Notes under the pieces: generated by a model
Told to the model about the DNA's origin: nothing
The model's input: the letters and a program-made list of their open reading frames with translations, nothing else
The model's database searches: none
Made by a program: the position numbers and the translations under genes
Shown: one piece after another, positions 23,248-34,540 of the stretch
How positions within the stretch are numbered: the stretch's first letter is position 1
How the letters are laid out: each line of letters starts with the position of its first letter
NCBI GenBank assembly: GCA_022592435.1
Contig: JABYQS010000030.1
Location: 186,001-250,000 of the forward strand
DNA: 64,000 bases
Direction of reading: 5' to 3'
DNA from: Cerioporus squamosus
Taxonomy: Eukaryota; Basidiomycota; Agaricomycetes; Polyporales; Polyporaceae

Positions 23248-24139
23248 GAGCCCCTTGCTGGATGCCCCCTCATCTCCCTCCTTGTCTCCCCGCGACTGTT
23301 GCACTGGTGCCGTCGCACGACTCTTGTTGCCGCCTGGTGGACACTCCCCGCTCCCGCTCCCGCTCCGACTCGCTCTCCTCCCGCTCTGCCGCCGCTCCAC
23401 TCGTGACTCTGCCACCCCCACTCTTCTCTCTGCGCGCCCTGCTTTTCCCGGTTGCTTTTCGTCTGTTCGTTCCCCCCGGTTATTCGCGCTGTCCCATAGT
23501 CTCTTCGCTTCGTTTCCACGCACGCCCTAAGTTATCACCCGCATCTTCGACGACCCGGTCCTGTACTACCCCCGCCCCCGTGTACTTACATTGTACATAT
23601 ATGACGACTCGCATTAATGACAGCATGTCTTGGATACATCTCACACCCTGTGGGTTCGATCTTCAGCCAGACAACCCCACCATGAGTGGGGACGCTCCCG
23701 GGTGTATGCTCTGCGATGTCTACTGCCGACCTGGCATACGGTATGTTCCGTCAACCCCTTCAGTACACGAGAGAGACGACTGAGATTGGACTCCTCATGG
23801 TTCAAGGCAGCAGCGAGGGGATAAGTAGAGACTTGTGTGCTACTGACAACTGTGCCTCCCGGACAATCACGGTCACGTGAATCGCGTGCGTCGAGGACGC
23901 CTCGGACTGAGATGGCATTGGTAGAAGACGGTAGAACAGCGGTGAAGCCTCCAGCAGGCGAATGCCATCATCTCCAGGATCATCCGGGCTGAGATATGCG
24001 GCAAAGCTCGCTCGTCCGAGCTGCCCGCAGTTGAGCGCAAACACAGTAACCGAAGCAATCAACATTGCGACAATCCGAGGGCGTATAATGGGTATTGATA
24101 CACTGTTGGCTTCAAGTTCTATTAGTGCTACACCGTGGA
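23248..24139. other. Convergent intergenic region with a pyrimidine-rich tract
   Basis: Between the MYND gene and the converging dioxygenase gene. Bases 23255-23520 are strongly C/T-rich. This is probably 3' UTR or low-complexity spacer; no gene was found. Confidence 0.45.
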
Positions 24140-25769
24140 TCAATCGTACACCTTTTCGCGGAAACCCGGGAGGATCTGCGCAGTCCTGTGGTCGACGTCC
24201 CCGCGTGCGACGTTCTTCGTCCGCTGCCACTTCTGCTTCGCAAACGTCCACTCTGTCTCGCGCGACGAGATGAGCGTGTGCACACAAGGAGACTGAGAAG
24301 ACGTAGCTCGTACCTTCCATCGTCGGGACGGGGTTGCCGGACTTCTCGAACTCGTTCTGGGTGTAACCCTCGCGCTGGAGGACGGGAGACTCTGCGACGG
24401 TCGCGAGCTTGACGTCGTTGTTGGGGCTGCATGCGGTTCGCATCTGTAAGCACCTCTGTCGCGTCACGAATATGAACCTCATACCGGGAGAAGTAGAGGA
24501 TCCCGAGGCGGTCGACGTGCTCCTGGTCCTTCGGGGGCGCAGCAACGCTGTAAGGGGCGCGATGGTCAGCACGGTGGTCCATTCCACAGTCAAGAAACGA
24601 CGGAGACGCACCGGTGAATAGTGCTCCTGACGTAACCCCCAGTCAAGAACGACAGCGCGTCGCACGCGTTGACGGTGAGCGTGCCGTCCTGAGGCTTCAC
24701 CCACTTCCACTCGCCCGTCTTGTGGTTCCTGATCTGGAGCGCGGCCACCGGCTGGCGGAAGAGGAGCGTCCAGGAGCCGAGGTCAGTGTGTCCGCCGCCC
24801 CAGAGACCGCCGATCTTCTTGTTCTCCTCGGGGGTGTACTTCGAGTACTTCATGTAGCGGAAGTGATCCTGATGCAAGTGTCACGGGTATGGCAGTGTGC
24901 CTCTGTGTAGCGCAACATACCTCGCTCTTACGCTCATACCGGTGGATGTTGGTGAAATAGTCCTCAGGTAGCTCGAGCGCGAGCGCGAGCAGGATGTGAA
25001 GAGGATCGAGGACTTCACTGTGCAACGACTGAGAGCGAGTTAGCGAACAGCCCACGTACAGCATGGTGAGTGTCTCTCACATGAGCGAACTCCTTGATTT
25101 CGTCGAGGTGGTCCTGAATGACCGCAGGGTGGTTATGAGTGAAGAACCCGTCGAACTCTGTTCAACACGGTCAGGTCCATGGTCGAAGGTAAGGTAGATG
25201 TCGCTCACTTGGGATGTTGTAGATCTCGGTGCGATCTCTCAAACCGGATGCAGGATCGAGACTGCGATCGTGATGAACGTCGTGCACGACTCGAAGCAGG
25301 GGACGGCAAGAGGCAACTCACATCCGCCGCCCAGCAGGGACGTATCCGTTGAAAGCACCGTTATCTGTACCAGGTATGAGCCGCATGCACGTAATAACCT
25401 GGATAGAGACGTACCCAGGCCATCCGGGACATACTTCAGCTTCTCCTCGAGGGGCAGCTCGTAGAACTGCTTGCCGAGCGAGAACTGGCGGTTGACGCGC
25501 TCCTGCGGGATGTTGAAGTTCTTCACGTAGAAGAACCCGTCCTCGCGGACGGCCTTAATGAGCTCTTGGGCGAGCTCTTTCTTGCCCTCTGGCGTCCCGT
25601 ACTTGCTGAAGTCGAGCGTCACCAAGTCGGCCCAGTCAAGGTTTTCCTACCGCAGAGAAGCGCCGTCGATCAACTCCACGAGTATATGGCAACGATCGAC
25701 AGAAGCGCGACAAACCTTGGTCTCCTGGACATAGTTGAACTGACCGAGCTCTGGGACTGGGACGGGCAT
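24140..25769 (-). CDS. 2-oxoglutarate/Fe(II)-dependent dioxygenase (isopenicillin N synthase-like)
   Basis: Non-haem iron oxygenase of the plant-and-fungal 2OG-Fe(II) family; the substrate is unknown. Ten exons: 25769-25716, 25646-25415, 25364-25322, 25261-25209, 25157-25081, 25028-24921, 24868-24612, 24547-24485, 24426-24314 and 24252-24140, all in phase, 370 residues. The DIOX_N part has VTLDFSKYGTPEGKKEL and AVREDGFFYVKNF. Iron ligands are the His and Asp of GGGHTDLGSWTLL and the distal His of RSTIHR, with the following Arg region for 2-oxoglutarate. The C-terminus is ILPGFREKVYD. Upstream, an ATG at 25945 opens a short frame of 31 codons that could act as an upstream ORF. Confidence 0.9.
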
Positions 25770-26798
25770 GATGAATTAACGTGGCGTGTCGATGGGTGGG
25801 TACCGGCCGCGGGTATGGACCCAAGGGGTGCACAAGCACCTCTTTTCAATCATTTCGTCCGCAATCGCGAAGCCTCGGCCGGTGCTGACTGAAGGGCCTC
25901 AAGAACGTCAGGATGGGAAATGGTCACCTCATCCTGCGGGGCCATGGTGTCAAGCCCCAGGAAGGGGTGGAAGCGGCCTTGTGACCGTCGCCGTTGGACA
26001 GCGCCTCAGAAGGGCAGGCAGATAAGGAGCCGCGGTCAGTATAGACTGTGAGACACCGGCAGGTCGCGCCTTCCTAAACCATCGCCATCACGTTGGTTGG
26101 TGCTGGTCCCCGACGGTGAAGGACGGTATGAACTTTTCCCGGCTCGGAGTGGTATGTCAGAGGCTAGAGTGCGATAAGTGAGCCGCCGAAACCCGTAGAG
26201 CGATAGTAGCGGAATATACATACCACTTCAAGCTGTGATGGTGCAAGAGCATCAGGTGTACCCTATACGAGGCCTGTGATGGCAGCGGAGAAGAAGGTTA
26301 GCACTTAGACGCTGAGGACGCGTTCGGGCGCCTGCGTAACTTGACTTCCTCCACGACAACCCCTCCATTGCAGACAGCAATCTCGGGCAGCCTTTCGAGT
26401 GCACACACTCAATTAAACTCATTGAATGTCGCAGGAAAACGTTTCACTTAGACTAGCGACGTAGCACTATCGACTACAGCGTTCAAGGTTCAGTCTGAGC
26501 TCGAGGTGATGCTTCTGTATTGTGCGATCTTGCGTGCTACGGCCTGACCGTCTCCATTCAGTAGGACATCACCGCTGGCCGCAGTTCCTGCCACTACACC
26601 TGCCTAAGGCTACTATCTCAGGCTGGCCCCAGCATGACCGAATGTCGTACTCGCGATGTCACCCGAGTGCCTGACGAATGGCGCTGAGTGGGTGGGCTTG
26701 TAGGGGCGGTAGTATTTAGTATCCTTGTGCGAGGAGGCTTGCCGGCGGGGTTGTTCCCGACTCCCGAGAACATCTGCCCCTTAGTCTGAGTCCTCGAC
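25770..26798. promoter_or_regulatory. Divergent promoter region, dioxygenase / DAL5-type permease
   Basis: About 1 kb between two outward-facing genes. A 31-codon frame starting at ATG 25945 precedes the dioxygenase start. No other coding feature or repeat was seen. Confidence 0.45.
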
Positions 26799-29658
26799 AT
26801 GAGCCCTCCGAAGAAGCCCGACTCGCGTCCGTGGTCCAGTTACCTATGGTAAGGCGGCCCCCCGTTGTGGTGCTCGTGTACTCATCCGCTACGAAGGGAC
26901 ACGTGGGACAAGCCCGAGGAAGAGCGGCGTTTTCTCTTCAAGCTGGACGCATGTCTTCTCACATACGCAGCTCTGTCGTATTTCAGCAAATGAGTATCCT
27001 TTCTTCGCATCATACATGTTCTCCTGGCTGACGGCTTCGACCGCACGTACCTGGACCAGCAGAACATCACCGTGAGCCACGTTCTTTGCTTTCAGGTATG
27101 GGATCACAACTGAGTTGTCTACGCTAGAATGCGTATGTCTCTGGCATGCAAGAAGAGTACGTCGCCTATTATCTCTCTCGACCGTCCACTGATGTCGTGG
27201 TACCTGCAGCCTCGGACTGTGAGCATCATCTCCACCTCCCCGCTCGCATCCTGAGACTCACCGCGGTCCACAGGCACGGCAACCAGCTCAACTACATCAC
27301 GACCGCTTGGACGTGCGGCTATGTCATCGGTCAGATCCCCTCGAAGTAAGCAAGCACCGATATCGGGAGTCGAACCTGGGTCTGACACCGACGCCAACAG
27401 CATGCTCATCACGAGAATACGGCCGTCCATCTGGGTGAGTAGTCGCGGTAAGTTCCGTCGCTCGTGCTTCTAACCGCTCTATTCGATAGATCCCGGCTAT
27501 GGAAGTTATCTGGAGCGTCCTTACTATGGTCCTCGCAAGCGCGAAGAACTTCGAGACGCTCTTAGCGGTCAGGTTCCTGGTTGGTACGTAGCTACTGTTC
27601 CCAGAGGCGATATGTGCTCATCCAGGCTCATCTGCAGGTCTTGCTGAGTCGACATTCTACCCTGCCATCCAGTATGTTATCGGCAGTTGGTACAAGGGCG
27701 AAGAGCTCGGCAAACGTGCTTGTATCTTCCACGTACGTCGAGGATGAACTCTTTAGTACTGGCGAGGCGTTCTGACATTGCACATCAGACTGCAAGCGCG
27801 CTAGGTCCGATGTTTAGTGGGTTCCTGCAGACAGTATGTCATCGTCTACGTGGCTCCCTCTGCAAAACTGACGGACATCTCCAGGGTGCATACAACGGGT
27901 TGAACGGCGTATATGGCCTGGCCGGATGGAAGTGTAAGCCAGTCAATGCGGGCTCCATGTCTCGGTGCTGAAGTATACGCTTGCTAGGGCTCTTCATCAT
28001 CGACGGGATCATCACGGTCCCTATAGCCCTGCTCGGCTTCTTGATCATGCCCGGTACGCACACTCGCCTCGTCTAGTGAACATCTTCCCTGACGTCGATC
28101 AAGACCTCCCCTCGAACACTCGCCCATCAATCATCTACACCCAAGCACAGATCGACATCGGCAAGCGGAGGATGGAGGCGATAGGAAGGAAACCACCTGC
28201 AGCCTTTACCCGCAAGAAGGTAAGATGTGCAGATGTTGACCATGCCATGTGCGCGTATCGACGCCCGTTCTGCAGATCCTCGGTTTCTTCACCACCTGGC
28301 ACATCTATACGCTCGTCCCGCGTGAGTCACCCTTCGTCAAATCCTTTGCCTAAATGCTGAACCATTGTCCGTAACACCAGTCTACGTGCTGGTGGGTAAC
28401 ATCGCTGTCAAGGCTGGGTGGGCACTGTGACACCTTCTGCAGTTTAACAACGGTGGTGGACCGACCAACTCCATGATTTTCTGGTAGGTGTGCTTTCGCT
28501 GCGAAGCGACGCCCGCTCATGCCGCATACAGGCTGAAAAGCTTCAACAAGCCCGGCCACCAAGTCTTCACGATCGGTCAGATCAACACCTACCCGCTTGG
28601 TATTCAAGCAGTCCAAGTCGTGACCAGTATGTAGGGCAGCTACGCACTATGGCCTCCTGTCTGACACATCCCTCTAGCATTGTCTTACGCTTGGTGGTCG
28701 GACATCGTGAGGGCACGCTGGCCACCTATGCTCTTCGCCGGGGTGAGTCATCGTGTGGTCCGCGAACTAGCCGACTCGCTGACGATGCTACGTTGGAAGA
28801 CGTGGAGCATGATCACCTGCATCGTCCTCGCTGCGACGCCGTTGTACGAGCATATCACTAGGTATGCTGTCTTGCCATATCGCTTGAAGCTGTTCCCGGT
28901 CATCTAATTATGCCCGATGACTAGGCGATGGGTTTTCTACTACTTCGTATGTCGTTTCTCTCGTGCTTTTCTACTCCAAGTCGCTGATGGATTGCAGACC
29001 GGGGCGCAAGGCGGTCTTTCGGGTCTCATCCTGGCTTGGGCAAACGAACTGACCGGTCATGACAACGAGAGTGCGTTACCTATCAAGTTCTCACTTCGCA
29101 GAGCATTGGTGATTGACCCCGCTATGATACAGAACGCTCGTTCGTGGTCGCAAGCTGCAACATGTGGGCATACGTGGTCCAGGCGTGGCTCCCGATGTAC
29201 GTGCTCGCCGCGATGGCCGTAGATCGCGTTCTCATCTGACCGTCTTCCCGCTTTTCAGCGTGATCTTCCCCCAAGTGGAACAACCACGGTACGTCTGTGC
29301 ATGTTACTTGTCCGTAACAACCGCTCATCGGACCATTCGCAGGGTGTTCAAGGGAAACGTCGCAACCGCATGCATCAACTTCGGCATGAGTAAGCCAGCC
29401 TTCACCCTCGTCCCACTTCCGCACTGACTGTTGGCCTGCCCAGTGTCATTCGCCATGCTTACCCTCTACTTGTCTCGTCGTGACCAACGCCGAGCGGCCA
29501 AGGGGAGGGTAAGCACCGCTCCGAGCGAAGCCTCGGAAGACATCGCTCTAGAAGACGAGGACCCGGACATCAAGAAGAGCAAGTCGGTGCAGATCACGGA
29601 GGTCGTCGACGTCCCCACTCTAGCATCGGAGTACCGTTGTGCGACTACGTTGATTTGA
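26799..29658 (+). CDS. DAL5-type major facilitator permease (allantoate permease family)
   Basis: Proton-coupled anion permease of the plasma membrane; family members import allantoate, ureidosuccinate, nicotinate and similar acids. It is split into about 20 exons. The first are 26799-26848, 26897-26989, 27047-27071, 27128-27156, 27210-27218 (9 nt), 27274-27345, 27401-27434 and 27490-27583. Family blocks include YFSKYLDQQNIT, NAYVSGMQED, GNQLNYITTAWTCGYVIGQ, RFLVGLAESTFYPAIQYV and GSWYKGEELGKRACIF. The second intron (26990-27046) starts AT and ends AC. Exon 28381-28391 is 11 nt. Codons stop at 29658; an alternative small intron would end the protein at 29698 with EYRLLWRM. The true substrate is unknown. 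Confidence 0.9.
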
Positions 29659-29801
29659 CAATTGGCATTAGAGGTACCGCCTCTTGTGGCGAATGTAGGA
29701 TGGCCGACCTGTAGCTTTCTCGTATTTGCCACTTCATCGAGTGGGAATCATACAGCAATTGAATACGAACACCTGGATTGACAAGCAGCGAACGATTGAC
29801 A

Positions 29802-31809
29802 TCATCTCCTGCGTTCCAAGATGACCAGCTTCTCGCTCCTGACCATCTCCAGCGCGTGCGTAAGCTCCTTCAGACCCTCTACCAGGCCACCCTGAAACGC
29901 GCTCTTCACATCGCGGTTGAGCCTCCACCCGTCAAAGCCATCGACAATCGCCACGGGCGCCCACGTGCTGGCCGCAGACGGCGGTATGGAAGCTGTCTCG
30001 GCGATGAGATGCGTGATCACCCGAGACCTGGTCAGGTCGTCGAACGACAGGTTCTCTGTCTTGTCATAGACCCAGTTCACGGGATATGTGCCGTTGAGAA
30101 CGGGGTGGAAGGGGGGCGCATGGCTATGGAGGAATAGCGATGCGCCTGTCTGCGCGGCCAAGTTGGATATGTGGACGTGCACTGCAGTGAAAAGTCGGTC
30201 AGTAAGTCTGCCTGCTGGGGGAACGAGACAGTACCGTGCTCCTCCGATGCAAAAGGTGGTTAAACGCGTACAAGGCCGTGCCGCCGGGGTAGTTGGCGAA
30301 AGACGACCTCGCAAGCAGGAATGTCGCGAAGCAATTTCCTGCTAGCATGGCCACAACCGCAAGGAAAGACAGTCTCCCAAGCAAAGTGCCTTTCCTCCGA
30401 CTCGTTCTATACGCCAGCAGTGAGCAAGAAGACCATGCGCAAGGCCTGGGTCACTTACAGCCACACCGCGCCACGGGCGGCGGCGATGTTGAATGCCGGT
30501 ACGACGTAGATGACGAAACGCCATTCCTTGTGAGCGAGACCGCTGATGAGACCGACGAAGGCGAGGTACGGCAGTAACAGGGAGCGGATCCTGGCGTCGA
30601 GCAAGCAGCCCAAGGCCGAAAGCGGCATAGATGACAGCAATAATTTCGGAAGTAAGGAGGTGAAGTACGCATAAGTTGGCGAAGTCTGTCAGATGATAGG
30701 CGGTGAGAGAAGGACTTGCGCGAGAGATGTTACGGAGCACGTACACCCCAGTCAGAGCTCTTGCCCTGCAAGACGTTGAAGTAGATCCCGTAGAGCTCCG
30801 GCCACAGGAGCCACTGCTGCCAGAAGTATGAGTCCACCAGAACGGTCAAAGCTGGTACATTGTCAGGGGCCGGCTCTACTTGTCACGGAGTGCACAGAGA
30901 CTGACTTGCAGATAGTATGCCGGACAACAGCCCGACTTTGATGACATCATGTAAGGTCGTGTACCGCAGAATTGCTTGCCATACGAGAGGTCCAAGGAGG
31001 AGAAGCAGCTCAGAGCGGAATACCACAGTGGTGAAAGTAAGTAACGCGATGGCCCAGTGAACGCTGGACTTGGACGGGCGAGTCGAGTTCGGCGCGCGAT
31101 CAATGAGGAGGTAGAGCGCGATGTTCGCTACGAACAAAGGAGGGTTGAGACACGGCACTTCTTCGCCATCCTGAAATGATGCACGTACCAGGCAGAAGAG
31201 CGAACATGTTCGGAAGGGTCCTTCCCATCCAGAACAACAAGTGGAATTGTGTACACGTGAGGAGGACGAACATCACGGCGGTTGGCCTTCCAAACCGCCT
31301 CGAGACAGCGCGGCGAAGAAGACAAAGTCCTACGGCATTCGTACTTGCGAGCACCATACGCGCTGCATGACGCGTTGAGCATGGGGGAGAGGAGGACAGG
31401 GCCAGGGACAAGGGGATGTCTAGGAACTCACCGATAACCTGCAAGTCGAACTTGTCCGAGAATATCCCAAACCACGACCCCATCCGCACGCAGAGTTGCG
31501 TCGCCCACGCCAGCACAACGCTCCCAACGAATGTCCTGGGAACGGCCCCGGGAAAAGTGAAGTGGTCATACTGCAGCAGCAAAGCGAGGAGACGGTGCGA
31601 ATCCAGCGATGGATAACCAGCAATTAGGGCGGGTCTCTCGGACGCACGAATGCTGAGCGCACTTTGTGAAGGCCCTCGCGACCGACGCCGTACATGAGTA
31701 CATCGTGTGTTGCGTGCAGGTTGAAGCTTTCTTCGACCTTTGTATACGGCGCGAGCGAGACATAGCTCAGGCCGGCCAAGAGTAAGATGAGGTCCAACGC
31801 CGCGCTCAT
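29802..31809 (-). CDS. ALG12: Dol-P-Man:Man7GlcNAc2-PP-dolichol alpha-1,6-mannosyltransferase
   Basis: ER membrane GT22 mannosyltransferase that adds the eighth mannose to the lipid-linked oligosaccharide for N-glycosylation. The start [14 protein letters not shown] leads into the luminal loop [16 protein letters not shown], a hallmark of ALG12. Further conserved blocks are [76 protein letters not shown] and [14 protein letters not shown]. The C-terminal soluble part runs [18 protein letters not shown] to the stop at 29802. Several introns of about 50-60 nt are needed. It converges on the permease gene with only about 140 bp between stops. Confidence 0.93.
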
Positions 31810-32138
31810 GTTGCAGAGTTCCTTGTATTGTGAACCAAGATGCTCAAGAAGGCATTGAGATATAGGACGCAAAGCAAGCAAGCAAAGGGGGTGAGATGAC
31901 GGAGCGGTGGCAAGGACGGCGATATGCTGGCACGGTCTTGCAAGGATCTTACTTCGGATTATGGCCCGAGTAAACATCGTTTACTGATTATTCAATGTTG
32001 ATCAACAACTGAACTAAGTATATTACTTACCGTCCTTACTTAGGTGGTCCTTACTGCCTGCTTAAGTAGTTATAGCTACTTGCTCGATCGCTGATTGAAC
32101 GTTGACCTTTTACCGCCATCCCTGGTAAGTACTTGATT
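31810..32138. promoter_or_regulatory. Promoter region of ALG12
   Basis: The space between the ALG12 start codon and the C-terminal remnant of the DUF6533 gene. AT-rich around 31980-32100. No further feature was recognised. Confidence 0.4.
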
Positions 32139-32701
32139 CTATGGTATACGTTCTGCGAGTACTCCTCTGATGTTCTCATCCAACTCGATATCCCGGCTGA
32201 TCGTCTCCGCATCTGGGCACCGGTTCACCGACGCCGGGTATGTAATCGGAGCGAAAGCCACGGTCATGAACGTTGGAGCTTGCGTCTCTTCCCTAGTATC
32301 GTGCACGAGCTTCTTCAGACCCAAGATGAAGCGGGTTGTAAGGATGGGTATGAGGCTTAGCGACACTCAGTGTGAACGTCAGCGTGGGCGGACAGAATAT
32401 GGGGAAGCTCACGTTCGGGCGACGTCCGCGTTTACTTGACATGCGTAGAAAAGCTGGAGAGCATAGGGGAAGACGATTAGAGTCCAGAGTGGCATTGAAG
32501 CGGAAGGTGGCAATGTACCGGGTTGTGAATCTGGAACCCACGAGATCAGAAAGTGGGGGAGGTAAACAATGTTGAATCGTACCGTGGAGGATACGGTGTT
32601 GATGATCGCAAGTACAAGCAGCACGCTACGGTGGACGATTACAAGTCAGGATGGGCCGCATCGGAGCTTCCACTGGGCCACGCACGCGAAGTAGAGGCTC
32701 C
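32139..32701 (-). pseudogene. DUF6533-type membrane protein, C-terminal fragment
   Basis: Third piece of a broken seven-helix-type fungal membrane protein gene. A 16-nt exon (32701-32686) encodes GSLYFA and joins in phase across a short intron to an exon at 32625 encoding VLLVLAIINTVSS and later LWTLIVFPYALQLFYACQ. A last exon has SLIPILTTRFILGLKKL, the usual C-terminal signature before the tail. The stop is at 32139-32141. The acceptor just before 32701 has the right phase to join the fragment ending at 41049, which carries FLLRDG. The gap is filled by element B. Function of the family is unknown. Confidence 0.65.
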
Positions 32702-33854
32702 CTACGCAAGTCGAACTTTCAGACGGTGTTCCAGAATCACCCATAGATCGAGGAGGTGACATCACAGAATCCGCCGTCAGATTCCGCTGGTTAGAATGAG
32801 CGTCAGAATTCGATCCGGTGCGATCGGTTTCCAAACCCAGCCCAACATGGCTGTGATCACGAGAGTTGTTGTTTGGCTTTGTCAGCAATTCCCAACCACC
32901 GCGACGATTATCCACGTTGCAAGAGGATTGCGTTCCTTGCGCTCGTCTTACCACCAAATTCTACCCAGCTTCCACCTCCCTGACTACTGTCGACCTATCC
33001 CGGGTCCTACTCTGTTGGCGCGCTCGACTTCGGCCTTGGAGGCGCGCGTTGCAGGCTCAAGGCCGCTGCTGGCAGGTGAACTCGAAGACTCCGAGGCTCA
33101 GCCATCGCGTCCGACTTTCGTACGCTCGAACTCGTGCTTGGGTACGCGTCATGTAGGAGTACACAGGTTGCCAGTGAGAGGCTGGGATCACGTTGAGAGT
33201 GTGACTCTATGGGTTTCTGGTATGTTATGGACGCGCTTTCGCAGAGCTGCCCCGGCCTCCCCCCTCTCAGGCTGTCCCCTGAAGGATAGGAGCCATCTTG
33301 AGACTGTGTTGACAGACGTCATCCTTGGGCTGTCGTCGACACAGTCTCGGGACTAGGGCGCGCTTTGAGTATATGTCAGGTACTAACCCGATTTGAAGGA
33401 CAACGGCCCTATTCAAGCGCCACTCGACTCAGACCGTCAAACTATATTGCGGACAACCCCCGCTGAGAGTCGAGTACGGCTATTATAGCTTACCGACTCT
33501 TGCGGTCGACGTGTGCGTATGGCTATAAAGCCTGCAGCACCGCGAGCAATCATACCTCACTCGGGGGAGCAACCACACAGCGGGTGAACTGGTATGTACA
33601 CAGTGCCGCATACACACAGTTCGCTTCTGAGTGGTGTTGTGTAGATTAGTTAGTTCTCATGTACATAGGCCATGTTTCTCGACGCGCAACAAGTTCATTG
33701 GCATCGTCCGACTCGACAGCTCAGAGGTCGCTCCATATCTCCCTCCAACCTCCCGTTATCTCCACAGATGTCTGCACAGTCTTCCCCTCGAGATCAACGA
33801 CCGTATCAGTTCGGTGATGATACATCACATGGCGTACGTCTTCAGGCTATGACT

Positions 33855-34494
33855 GGTGAGCTCTCCGACTTGCATGCATGACATAAATGCCACTCACTCG
33901 ATTCTCTTTGTTGCTCTCCAGGCGCCGCAAGCGTTTATACAGGTGCTTGCTATACCGTTTCCAGTGATCGACCTCGTCGTCTGTGTCTGGTTCCGTCACG
34001 GATTCATCGCCATCCTTGTCAGCAGGGAGGGGGTGCTCGGGTAGGAGGGGTGGAAGGTGGATGTCCGGGAGGTGTGTTGTGACATGCACGGTCAGCGGAT
34101 CTGCTCCGGTGCGAGGTGTGATCTTTGCGTGCACCTTTGCACGTCGAAATCAGGTATGTCATCATCTAGTGGTCGTTCGCAAGAGGATAGTGCTCACCTG
34201 CAGACCTTGACCAGAGTTCCCTTGGGCGCTCACCTCGACGTTCTGCTCGACGTTGGGGTGGCTTGTTGTCTCGTTGACCTTGACTTTCATCTTGTGGTGA
34301 GTGATGCTGGTCAATGCGACGACGCGGAGGTTCTGATGAAGGCGCAGAAAGTTGCTAGGCGTCTTGGGAAGATTGCGCGCGGTCTTTGCTTTCTCACGCT
34401 CATCTCTGCGGACGATTATCACCCATACCACCTTGGGCACTTCAACGCCAACATAGTCAATGTAATTATCGCATACGCTTCTCGGTAAGTCCAT
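33855..34494 (-). CDS. Hypothetical protein inside element B
   Basis: A two-exon model. The first starts MDLPRSVCDNYIDYVG at about 34494 and ends near 34200 with GNSGQGLQ. The second continues with HAKITPRTGADPLTV, a Pro-rich stretch (LPPLLPEHPLPADKDGD), an acidic patch and a basic helix KRYSKHLYKRLRRLESN. I do not recognise a domain. It is divergent from the transposase-like gene that starts at 34541, so both may share a promoter. It may be an accessory protein of the element or spurious; the basic C-terminus would fit DNA or protein binding, but that is speculation. Confidence 0.35.
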
Positions 34495-34540
34495 TTTGAG
34501 TTTGTGATGATTATGAACTGACATCGCATGCGGTATGCAG

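Noticed and set aside
23224..23530. Several 90-100 codon frames on both strands after the MYND gene
   Set aside because: They come from a C/T-rich tract and are low complexity.
26994..27003. GTATCCTTT resembling a U12-type donor in the permease gene
   Set aside because: Splicing there would leave TGA in frame and no U12 branch-site consensus follows; U12 introns are generally regarded as absent from this fungal group. The AT-AC cut four bases earlier explains the protein.
32796..33356. A 186-codon plus-strand frame at the left end of element B
   Set aside because: It lies within the presumed non-coding terminal part of the element and shows no protein-like pattern.
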